Origin: CBDCWA01 sp046048295
GTDB lineage: Bacteria > Pseudomonadota > Alphaproteobacteria > Rhizobiales > Hyphomicrobiaceae
DNA length: 12,927 nt
Direction: 5' to 3'
NCBI GenBank assembly: GCA_046048295.1
Contig: JBJOGJ010000102.1
Span: forward strand, 1-12,927
Below are positions 7,299 through 12,927 of the stretch, piece by piece. A program made the translations under genes and the position numbers. The stretch's first letter is position 1. Each line of letters begins with the position of its first letter. The notes under the pieces were generated by a model. That model was not told where the DNA came from and did no database searches. It worked only from the letters and a program-made list of their open reading frames with translations.

Positions 7299-8002
7299 CT
7301 CGTCTGCTCCTTGATCGCTCTCAGATTACAATCGAACAGCACATCACCGTCCGGCAACGGGAATATTCGCGTCTCGGGGCGCCGCGCCTCGGTCAGGCGC
7401 GCGATGGGACGCAGCGACAAGCCCGGCTTGCCCGAGCCGATCAGCAACGGCGCCACCATGATGTGCAGCCTGTCGACGGCGTCGGCGTTCAAGAACTGGG
7501 ATACGGTCCAGGCTCCGCCCTCGACGAGGATGCGGCGCAGGCCGCGCTTGAAAAGCGCATTGACGATAGCATGCGGCGGCAAAGCCGGACCATGCCGGGT
7601 CAGCGCCACCACTTCCACGCCCTCGGGCGCCGAGCCTGCATCGGTGGCATGCACCACGATTCGTCGGACGCCGTCATCGGTGAGGATGCGGGCGTCGGCA
7701 GGCAGCCGGCCGGATGGGTCGATGACGACGCGCGCCGGGCTGTTCCCGGCAACCCGGCGTACTGTCAGCAGCGGATTGTCGGCTGTCACCGTGCCGACAC
7801 CGACGACGACGGCGTCGACATTGGCCCGGATTCGATGGACATGATCGAGCGCCGCACCACCGTTGATCCATCGGCTCTCGCCGGTCGGGGTGGCGATGCG
7901 GCCGTCCAGCGACTGGCCGAGCTGGGCAACGACACACGGCCGGTCAGGATCTGCGTCGCGCAGGAAATCGCACGGGTCATCACTGTCTTTCAGCGGTCGC
8001 AT
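7295..8002 (-). CDS. Stand-alone RibD C-terminal (dihydrofolate reductase-like) reductase
   Basis: 235 residues covering only the reductase domain; bifunctional RibD is about 370 residues and carries an N-terminal zinc deaminase, which is absent here. Visible motifs are AQLGQSLDGRIA (26-37), WINGGAALDHVHRIRA (45-60), VVVGVGTVTADNPLLT (65-80) and the NADPH-binding RRILVEGGAW (156-165). RibD reductase domains reduce the ribose of a 5-phosphoribosylaminopyrimidine to ribityl. Enzymes of this shape also act directly on the GTP cyclohydrolase II product in fungal and archaeal riboflavin synthesis. Together with a full ribA 2.3 kb away, this suggests a flavin- or pterin-related route; a second-copy riboflavin enzyme is the alternative. 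The ATG at 8002 is the only good in-frame start close to the conserved core, though it has no clear ribosome binding site. Followed by the coupled cytochrome b561 gene. Confidence 0.88.
   Translation of the reverse strand: MRPLKDSDDPCDFLRDADPDRPCVVAQLGQSLDGRIATPTGESRWINGGAALDHVHRIRANVDAVVVGVGTVTADNPLLTVRRVAGNSPARVVIDPSGRLPADARILTDDGVRRIVVHATDAGSAPEGVEVVALTRHGPALPPHAIVNALFKRGLRRILVEGGAWTVSQFLNADAVDRLHIMVAPLLIGSGKPGLSLRPIARLTEARRPETRIFPLPDGDVLFDCNLRAIKEQTS
7307..7312 (-). promoter_or_regulatory. Ribosome binding site deciding the TTG start of the cytochrome gene
   Basis: Minus-strand AAGGAG lies 8 nt before TTG 7298, inside the end of the RibD-domain gene. The match is strong enough to accept the rare TTG start. 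Confidence 0.7.
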
Positions 8003-8100
8003 TGGTGTTTGCCATGGTCTTCGGTTGGTCGTCCGTTGCGAAAGGATACTGTTGGTTGCAGGAAAGAACCCCCATAACGCGTCAACAATTGCACCTGGTT

Positions 8101-8452
8101 CCGATACCGGCGAACCACAAGGAGGTGGACATGCTAGCCGCAACAAGCGCCTGGGCGAAGGCCGAGCAGGTATCGCCCAACTCCAGGGCGATCACAATGG
8201 TTTGACAAATGTTGCCATCGCACATCCAGACGGGAGCTGGATCGTACTGAACGATATGTGGCATCCACGCTGGATCTCTGCAATCGGCGGCGATCCAGCG
8301 CGCGTGCTGAAGACCGACGTCTTGTACGGGGCTCTCAGGCTGCCAGCCGGACGCCACCGGCCGACATGCGCTTTGGCCCTATGACCGGCACTTTTGGCGC
8401 GCATGGGTCCTGTCGATCAGCTGCACGCCGCGAGACGAAGGCCAGCCGCTGA
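8101..8452 (+). pseudogene. Frameshifted remnant resembling the C-terminus of a YfhO-like membrane protein
   Basis: No intact gene fits the 477 bp between the RibD-domain and ABC transporter starts, but three plus-strand frames read like one decayed protein. One frame, from about 8163 to 8384, gives DGSWIVLNDMWHPRW, then a stretch ending VLYGALRLPAGRH. This resembles the C-terminal pattern I recall from YfhO-type multi-membrane proteins (DGWLVLxDxWxPGW...VDG...xxFRAVxLPAGxH). Around 8365 the likeness moves to another frame (DMRFGPMTGTFGA, stop at 8452), matching the family's usual ending. A third frame, closing at 8205, may hold the preceding residues (NHKEVDMLAATSAWAKAEQ). I read at least one, probably two, frameshifts and loss of the N-terminal membrane part. 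The assignment rests on remembered family patterns and was not searched. Confidence 0.5.
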
Positions 8453-8479
8453 AGATGTGAAATGCGATCAGGGGAAACA

Positions 8480-10258
8480 ATGAAGCTCTTTGCTACATTC
8501 GCCCGCGCACTGCGCCTCCTCGCAGCCGAAGGCGCCCGGCTGTGGGCCATTGTCGCAGCGAACGCCGTCCTCGGGATCGTCCTGCTGGCGGAACCACTCC
8601 TGTTCGGCCGGGTGATCGACGCCCTGGCCAACCAGCGCGACGCATTCGGTATCATCTTCGCCTGGAGCGCCATCGGCTTGTTCGGGATCGTCGCCGGCGT
8701 CGTGATCGCCGTGATCGTCGACAGGCTCGCGCACCGCAACCGCCTGAAGGCGATGGAACTCGCCTTCTCGCGCACCATAACTCTGCCCATCAACTACCAA
8801 GCCCGAAAGGGAGCCGGCGCCGTGGTGAGGACGATCCTCGCCGGCTCGGATAACCTGTTCGCCATCTGGCTGAGTTTCTTTCGCGAGCAGGTGGCGGCCG
8901 TGTTCACCATCCTGCTGCTGCTACCCGTCGCCTTCTACATGAACTGGAAGCTTGCGATCCTGCTGGTCTTGCTCGCCGGCATCTATGCCGCGCTCAACGC
9001 GCTTGTCGTGCACAAGACCTCAGACGGGCAGGGGCAGGTCGAGAAGCATCATATCGCAGTGGCAGGCCGTGTCGGCGATGTGATCGGCAACGTCACCGTG
9101 GTGCAGAGCTACACGCGGCTCGCCGCCGAGGTTTCTCAGATCCGCGTCATGATGCAACAACTGCTCGAGGCACAGTATCCCGTTCTGACGTGGTGGGGCC
9201 TGCTCACGGTGCTGACGCGCAGCGCATCGACCGTGACCATGATCGCAATCTTCTTCCTTGGCGCGTGGCTTGCGCGAACCGGAGAAGTGACGATCGGCGA
9301 GATCGTGAGCTTCGTTGGATTTGCGGGCCTGCTGATCGGCAAGCTCGAGCTGATATCCGGGTTCCTGACGCGATTCTTCATGCAGGCGCCGACTTTGCGA
9401 TCCTACTTCGAACTGCTCGACGTCGAATTGGCAATCGGCGAGAAGCCGGACGCGCTCAAGCTTGCGAACGTCAATGGCCACGTCCGCTACGAAAACGTCA
9501 GTTTCCGCCACGGTCCCGGTGAGCAAGGGGTGTTCGACCTCGAATTCGAAGTGCAGGCGGGCAGGACGATCGCGCTCGTCGGCCCGACAGGGTCCGGCAA
9601 GACCACGACGCTCGCCCTGCTCCAGCGACTGCGCGATACGGATTGCGGCCGCATCCTGGTCGACGGCCACGATGTCCGCGACCTCACCCTGGATTCGTTG
9701 CGTGCATCGATAGCCGTCGTGTTCCAGGACGCGGGTCTCTTCAACCGGTCGATCCTGGAGAACATCCGTGTCGGACGGCCGGACGCGACACGCGAGGAAA
9801 TCGAGGAAGCGGCACGGCTGGCGGAAGCGGATGGGTTCATACGTCAGAAGCCGGGCAACTACGACTTCATGGCCGGAGAACGCGGCGCAGCCCTGTCCGG
9901 CGGCGAACGCCAGCGCTTGGCGATTGCCCGCGCCATCCTGAAGAATGCCCCGATCCTGATACTCGACGAGGCGACCAGCGCACTGGATACGGCAACCGAG
10001 GCTCGTATCAAGACGGCACTGGACCGGCTCCGCCACGGACGCACCACGTTCATCATCGCCCACCGGCTGTCTACCGTGGCGAGCGCCAATCACATTCTCG
10101 TTTTTGACAAGGGCCGGATCGTCGAACAGGGCTCATTCGCCGCACTGCGAAAGGCTGGCGGACTGTTTGCGAGCCTCGTTGACGAGGGCAGCTTCAACAA
10201 GCCCAGCGACCAAGAGAAAGGAACCGGCGACAAGGCGCCGGCCCCGCAGTCGGCCTGA
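8480..10258 (+). CDS. NdvA/ChvA-like ABC exporter (fused permease and ATPase)
   Basis: 592 residues, a half-transporter that would work as a homodimer in the inner membrane. The transmembrane domain (about 15-300) has six hydrophobic segments. The nucleotide-binding domain follows with Walker A GPTGSGKTT (368-376), Q-loop VFQDAG, signature LSGGERQ (472-478), Walker B ILILDEATSALD (492-503) and H-loop IIAHRLST (His528). Sequence and length fit the cyclic beta-1,2-glucan exporters NdvA/ChvA. The start is ATG 8480, with GGGG 5 nt upstream and an MKLFxxFARAL opening like that family; ATG 8462 would add six residues. No cyclic glucan synthase (ndvB) is in the window. Nearby candidates for its cargo are a glucan from the OpgH-like enzyme or the product of the pterin-like cluster; true specificity is unknown. 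The gene follows a gene remnant and converges with ribA across 14 bp. Confidence 0.92.
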   Translation: MKLFATFARALRLLAAEGARLWAIVAANAVLGIVLLAEPLLFGRVIDALANQRDAFGIIFAWSAIGLFGIVAGVVIAVIVDRLAHRNRLKAMELAFSRTITLPINYQARKGAGAVVRTILAGSDNLFAIWLSFFREQVAAVFTILLLLPVAFYMNWKLAILLVLLAGIYAALNALVVHKTSDGQGQVEKHHIAVAGRVGDVIGNVTVVQSYTRLAAEVSQIRVMMQQLLEAQYPVLTWWGLLTVLTRSASTVTMIAIFFLGAWLARTGEVTIGEIVSFVGFAGLLIGKLELISGFLTRFFMQAPTLRSYFELLDVELAIGEKPDALKLANVNGHVRYENVSFRHGPGEQGVFDLEFEVQAGRTIALVGPTGSGKTTTLALLQRLRDTDCGRILVDGHDVRDLTLDSLRASIAVVFQDAGLFNRSILENIRVGRPDATREEIEEAARLAEADGFIRQKPGNYDFMAGERGAALSGGERQRLAIARAILKNAPILILDEATSALDTATEARIKTALDRLRHGRTTFIIAHRLSTVASANHILVFDKGRIVEQGSFAALRKAGGLFASLVDEGSFNKPSDQEKGTGDKAPAPQSA

Positions 10259-10272
10259 GCGAGCGATTGCGC

Positions 10273-11040
10273 TTAGAGCTTGTGCGCCATCCGCTCGCGC
10301 TTCGTTGCGAGGTAGCGCTCGTTATAGGGCGACGAGCGCACGACATGGGCGACCTGCTCGACGACGTCGATTCCGAGCTTGGTGAGCTCGCTGACCTTCG
10401 CCGGGTTGTTGGTCATCAGCTTGACCGTCTCGGCACCGAGATCCTTGAGGATCTTCGCCGCAAGCTCGTAGTCGCGCGCGTCGATCGGCGCACCGATGGA
10501 CAGGTTCGCATCGACCGTATCGAGCCCGCGATCCTGAGCCGCGTAAGCCTTGATCTTGTTCACCAGGCCGATGCCACGTCCCTCGTGGTGCGGCAGGTAG
10601 ACAATGATCCCGTTGTCGCTGGCAATGATGACATCGAGCGCCTTCTGCAACTGCTGATAACAGTCGCAGCGAAGGGAATGGAAGATGTCTCCGGTCACGC
10701 AACCGCTGTGGACACGAACGATCGGCGTCGCCTGGCTGCCCGCTTCCGTGCGATGAACAAGCGCCATCGCCTGGTACGACACAGTGTCGTCCTCGTATGC
10801 ATGTGCTTCGAGCTCGACGACGCTGCCCTTGAATTCGATTGGCAGTATCGTACGGGCTCTGTCGACAAACATCGGCGCCTCCGCGCGGCGAGCAGTTGCA
10901 TTGGAGACTCGCTGAGCCCCATTACGCATATTGAGCATTTGCGCGCCCTGCGCAAGATTGGCGCCATGGGCCTGCATACCTGCGCCCACGGTCGACGTTC
11001 CAACTTCGGGCGCCTGGGCAGCTAGGATATTCTTGGACAT
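10273..11040 (-). CDS. ribA: GTP cyclohydrolase II
   Basis: 255 residues. The enzyme opens GTP to 2,5-diamino-6-(5-phosphoribosylamino)pyrimidin-4(3H)-one, with formate and pyrophosphate, the first committed step of riboflavin synthesis. Zinc ligands C114, C125 and C127 lie in HSGCVTGDIFHSLRCDC. The GTP-binding HHEGRGIGLVNKIKAY (151-166) includes Tyr166, and DARD (187-190) matches the catalytic Asp-x-Arg of E. coli RibA. LMTNNPAKV and the closing NERYLATKRERMAHKL are also typical. About 55 extra N-terminal residues rich in Ala, Gly and Gln precede the conserved core. There is no RibB (dihydroxybutanone phosphate synthase) domain. The ATG has GAGG 6 nt upstream. It stands alone on its strand, so it may serve riboflavin synthesis, the neighbouring cluster, or both. 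Confidence 0.95.
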   Translation of the reverse strand: MSKNILAAQAPEVGTSTVGAGMQAHGANLAQGAQMLNMRNGAQRVSNATARRAEAPMFVDRARTILPIEFKGSVVELEAHAYEDDTVSYQAMALVHRTEAGSQATPIVRVHSGCVTGDIFHSLRCDCYQQLQKALDVIIASDNGIIVYLPHHEGRGIGLVNKIKAYAAQDRGLDTVDANLSIGAPIDARDYELAAKILKDLGAETVKLMTNNPAKVSELTKLGIDVVEQVAHVVRSSPYNERYLATKRERMAHKL

Positions 11041-11072
11041 ATATCGCCTCGGTTTCCATTCACTCGGTTTTC

Positions 11073-11100
11073 AGGATATCAGGCGAGACGCAACGGACAA
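11073..11100 (-). promoter_or_regulatory. Candidate sigma-70-type promoter of ribA
   Basis: On the minus strand TTGTCC (11100-11095), a 16-nt gap, then TATCCT (11078-11073) resemble -35 and -10 boxes. Transcription would start near 11066, giving a leader of only about 25 nt, too short for an FMN riboswitch. Found by eye only. Confidence 0.35.
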
Positions 11101-11192
11101 AACGCGTCGGCGGTTTGGTTACCAACGGTCGCCTGGATGAGCCCTGTGCTGTGGCGACACGCAGGCAACAACCTGCACCGCAGCTTCGGGAC

Positions 11193-11309
11193 TTAACGAT
11201 CCACATCCCAGAGCAGTTCCGGGACAGGCCTTCTCCTCGGAGACGACAGGCGCATGACCTCCGCCACGCGCCGGCGGTCTAAGCCAATCTCCCTGGTCCC
11301 CTTGTCCAT
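11193..11309 (-). CDS. Candidate small protein, 38 residues
   Basis: Not recognised. A 38-codon frame runs from ATG 11309 to TAA 11193, with GGAGG about 10 nt before the start, the best translation signal in this intergenic stretch. The peptide is strongly charged and basic: it opens MDKGTREIGLDRRRVAEVM, has a run of arginines in SSPRRRPVPE, and ends LLWDVDR. There is no membrane segment or signal peptide. It lies upstream of ribA on the same strand, 152 bp before its start, and ends before the candidate ribA promoter. It could be a real small protein, a leader peptide or chance; length gives little statistical support. Confidence 0.35.
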   Translation of the reverse strand: MDKGTREIGLDRRRVAEVMRLSSPRRRPVPELLWDVDR

Positions 11310-11475
11310 TCGGTTATTTCCTCCGTCTAAATGGAGTATGTGGCACCTTTAAGATATGAGCGACTGATGCGGGCGAGCGCTCCGATGCAAGTCACTCAAC
11401 CTTTATGATACGACAATCCAGCGATGTTGGATTGCCGGCCCGGGCGAATGGCTTGCCCACGGCACCTCCACCCGC
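11310..11475. other. Intergenic stretch with no recognisable gene
   Basis: Between the 38-codon frame and the ModE-like gene I see only one notable feature, the inverted repeat listed at 11414-11434. Base composition is somewhat more AT-rich around 11310-11420 than in the neighbours, as expected for a promoter-bearing region. No riboswitch, tRNA or insertion sequence end was recognised. Confidence 0.5.
11414..11434. repeat. Perfect 7-bp inverted repeat, possible terminator or operator
   Basis: CAATCCA and TGGATTG flank a 7-nt loop. It lies about 40 bp past the stop of the minus-strand ModE-like gene, where a terminator is expected. However, it has no T-run after the stem, so an intrinsic terminator is doubtful. 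A protein-binding site is the alternative. Confidence 0.35.
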
Positions 11476-11829
11476 TCACGCGAGCCGGCGCTTCAGCTTC
11501 TTGAGATCGGCGCTGATCGCGCGGCCGGCCTCGTCCTCCATATGCCGGTAGAGCTGCAGGATCTCCTCGCCAAGCGGCGTCAGGCTGGCGCCACCGCCCT
11601 TCCTGCCCCCCTTCGCAGCCGCGACCACGGGACCGTCGAAATAACCGTTCAGCGTCTCGATGAGCTGCCACGCGCGCTTGTAGCTCATGCCCATCCGCCG
11701 GCCCGCCGCCGCGATAGATCCTGTCTCCCGGATCCCTTCGAGCAGATCGGCCTTGCCGGGTCCCATGGCTGCCCCGTCCTTGAGGACAATACGCAGCCGG
11801 GCGGATGGTATGGTGTGCGATTGAGGCAT
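11476..11829 (-). CDS. ModE-type winged helix-turn-helix regulator without a molybdate-binding domain
   Basis: 117 residues matching the N-terminal DNA-binding domain of ModE/LysR-like regulators: LRIVLKDGAAMGPGKADLLEGI, then ETGSIAAAGRRMGMSYKRAWQLI (35-57) as the helix-turn-helix, then a wing rich in Gly/Lys (AAKGGRKGGGASLTPLGEEIL). Full ModE adds C-terminal TOBE/MOP domains that bind molybdate; here the protein ends after a basic helix (KKLKRRLA), so the ligand, if any, is unknown. The ATG at 11829 has no clear ribosome binding site. It begins 12 bp after the patatin gene stop, so translation probably depends on the upstream gene. A later ATG (residue 22) has AAGGA before it but would cut off the first strand of the fold. 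Confidence 0.85.
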   Translation of the reverse strand: MPQSHTIPSARLRIVLKDGAAMGPGKADLLEGIRETGSIAAAGRRMGMSYKRAWQLIETLNGYFDGPVVAAAKGGRKGGGASLTPLGEEILQLYRHMEDEAGRAISADLKKLKRRLA

Positions 11830-11841
11830 GGCGGCGAAGTT

Positions 11842-12912
11842 CTAGCCGACTTTTCCCGCCTCGCCCAGCCTGCCAGCCGGCAGCTCCACGGAGGCTGGGT
11901 CAGGGGCAAGGAGCGCGGTCCTTAGATTGACGGTTGACGCCCGTCCAATTTGCGCGCGGTTTCGGTCGAGCCATTTCGCGGCTTCCGTTCTGCCCGCCTC
12001 GAAGAGATAGGCCAGCAGGCGGCGGTCGGGACTGAGCTTGCTGGCGGCCGAAAGACCTGCCGTATGGCGACCGGCGGAAATCAGATGGTAGCGATGACGG
12101 CGCAGGCGCGCGATCGGCGTACCTGCCGGGGCGAGAAAGCCGAGCATTGCCTCCTTGGCCTCGACGATCAGCGCCGCGTCCCGCAGCAGCGGCTGGTTGA
12201 ACGTGATGTCGTTCACCTGCGCCACGATGTCGGCCGCCGTGCGGGGCGTGGCGGCAATGCTCGTCGGGTTAAGCTGGATGATGAGCGTATCCTCGACCGG
12301 GCTCTCGCGGGCGAGATTGATAAGATCCGGATTGGCCGAGAAGCCGCCATCCCAATAGGCGACGCCATCGATCTCTACCGCCTGATGCAGCGTCGGCAGG
12401 CAAGCCGAGGCGAGGAGATGCTCGACTGTCATCTCCCGGCGGCGGAAGAACTTCGCGCGGCCGGTCGTCACCTCCGTCGCCGCGATCAGCAGATCCACAG
12501 GCAGATGTGCGCGTACTGCGGCAAAATCGATGTTGTCGCAGAGCAGATCGCGCAGCGGATTGAAGCCCATGGGATTGAAAGTGTAGGGCGACAGTACGGC
12601 GGTCATGTCGCCGAGCGGCCTTGCGCCCGCAATGCCCGGCAGGAACGAACGAAAGTCGGGCATGCCGGCCGCCTCGATCGCCCGCCAGACCCGGCCGAGA
12701 TTGTCACGCGCACCGGCCCGCCCGCCGGCCGCCAGACCAGCTACCAGCGCGACGGCATTGACGGCACCGGCACTGGTGCCGCTGATCCATGCCGGCTCCA
12801 GTTGCTCGTCCTCGAGCAGACGGTCGAGCACGCCCCATGTAAAGGCACCGTGGGCGCCGCCACCTTGTAGCGCCAGGTTGATCCTGGCATTGCGCCGGAA
12901 CGGATTTGCCAC
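11842..12912 (-). CDS. Patatin-like phospholipase / lipid hydrolase
   Basis: 356 residues from GTG 12912, with GAGGG a few nt upstream; the window ends 15 bp beyond. The patatin fold is a Ser-Asp dyad lipid acyl hydrolase. The oxyanion loop is QGGGAHGAF (16-24), the nucleophile elbow ISGTSAGAV (43-51, Ser47), and the catalytic Asp lies in YWDGG (Asp188). All key residues are present, so it should be active. No signal peptide or membrane helix is visible, so it is probably cytoplasmic or peripheral. The substrate could be phospholipid or another acyl ester. It is probably co-transcribed with the ModE-like regulator downstream, and unrelated to the pterin-like genes as far as can be seen. Confidence 0.92.
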   Translation of the reverse strand: MANPFRRNARINLALQGGGAHGAFTWGVLDRLLEDEQLEPAWISGTSAGAVNAVALVAGLAAGGRAGARDNLGRVWRAIEAAGMPDFRSFLPGIAGARPLGDMTAVLSPYTFNPMGFNPLRDLLCDNIDFAAVRAHLPVDLLIAATEVTTGRAKFFRRREMTVEHLLASACLPTLHQAVEIDGVAYWDGGFSANPDLINLARESPVEDTLIIQLNPTSIAATPRTAADIVAQVNDITFNQPLLRDAALIVEAKEAMLGFLAPAGTPIARLRRHRYHLISAGRHTAGLSAASKLSPDRRLLAYLFEAGRTEAAKWLDRNRAQIGRASTVNLRTALLAPDPASVELPAGRLGEAGKVG

Positions 12913-12927
12913 GAAGCCCTCTCGCTG

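Noticed and set aside
8131..8205. A 24-codon frame after a near-perfect AAGGAGGT site
   Set aside because: The match can be explained as codons of the gene remnant (His-Lys-Glu-Val-Asp-Met), and the peptide has no other support.
9020..10093. A 357-codon minus-strand frame within the ABC transporter gene
   Set aside because: It mirrors the ATPase domain and has no motif of its own.
10259..10272. Bidirectional terminator between the ABC transporter and ribA
   Set aside because: Only 14 bp are available, with at most a 4-bp AGCG/CGCT stem and no T-runs.
11161..11176. Hairpin GCAGG-CAACAA-CCTGC
   Set aside because: The stem is only 5 bp with no T-run and no clear gene to terminate; likely chance.
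11041..11475. FMN riboswitch upstream of ribA
   Set aside because: I looked for the conserved FMN element on both strands. A CCGGCGG stretch near 11270 is the only partial likeness, and the surrounding conserved blocks are missing.

Overview
The window is GC-rich DNA (by eye about 60-65% G+C) with tightly packed, often overlapping genes. Gene content (an NdvA/ChvA-type glucan exporter, an OpgH-type glucosyltransferase, a separate GTP cyclohydrolase II and a patatin/ModE-like pair) points to an alphaproteobacterium, probably Hyphomicrobiales (Rhizobiales). No rRNA or tRNA is present to settle the taxon.

Layout. (1) 1-3319, minus: an operon of an OpgH/MdoH-like glucosyltransferase, an FkbM-family methyltransferase and a secreted protein of unknown function that runs off the left edge. 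(2) 3370-6708, plus: a four-gene operon of a zinc-less medium-chain dehydrogenase, a 6-pyruvoyltetrahydropterin synthase (PTPS/QueD)-family protein, a GT4 glycosyltransferase and a SAM methyltransferase. (3) 8002-6705, minus: a stand-alone RibD reductase domain translationally coupled to a cytochrome b561; its last gene overlaps the plus operon tail-to-tail by 3 bp. (4) 8101-8452: a frameshifted gene remnant resembling the C-terminus of YfhO-like membrane proteins. (5) 8480-10258, plus: an NdvA-like ABC exporter. (6) 11040-10273, minus: GTP cyclohydrolase II (ribA). (7) 11041-11475: a mostly empty stretch with one small candidate gene of 38 codons. (8) 12912-11476, minus: a patatin-like phospholipase and a short ModE-type DNA-binding protein.

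The most interesting reading is that regions 2, 3, 5 and 6 form one dispersed gene cluster for a GTP-derived small molecule. GTP cyclohydrolase II would open the GTP ring, the RibD reductase domain would reduce the ribose of the pyrimidine product, and the PTPS-like protein, dehydrogenase, glycosyltransferase and methyltransferase would tailor it. The neighbouring ABC exporter and cytochrome b561 could serve transport or redox chemistry. The PTPS-like protein lacks the catalytic Cys, Asp and His and one zinc-binding His of the family, so it is unlikely to do the textbook reaction. The product is not known from the sequence; this pathway is inference from gene families and neighbourhood. Separately, an OpgH without an adjacent OpgG, in an operon with a methyltransferase and a secreted protein, suggests a variant periplasmic glucan system.
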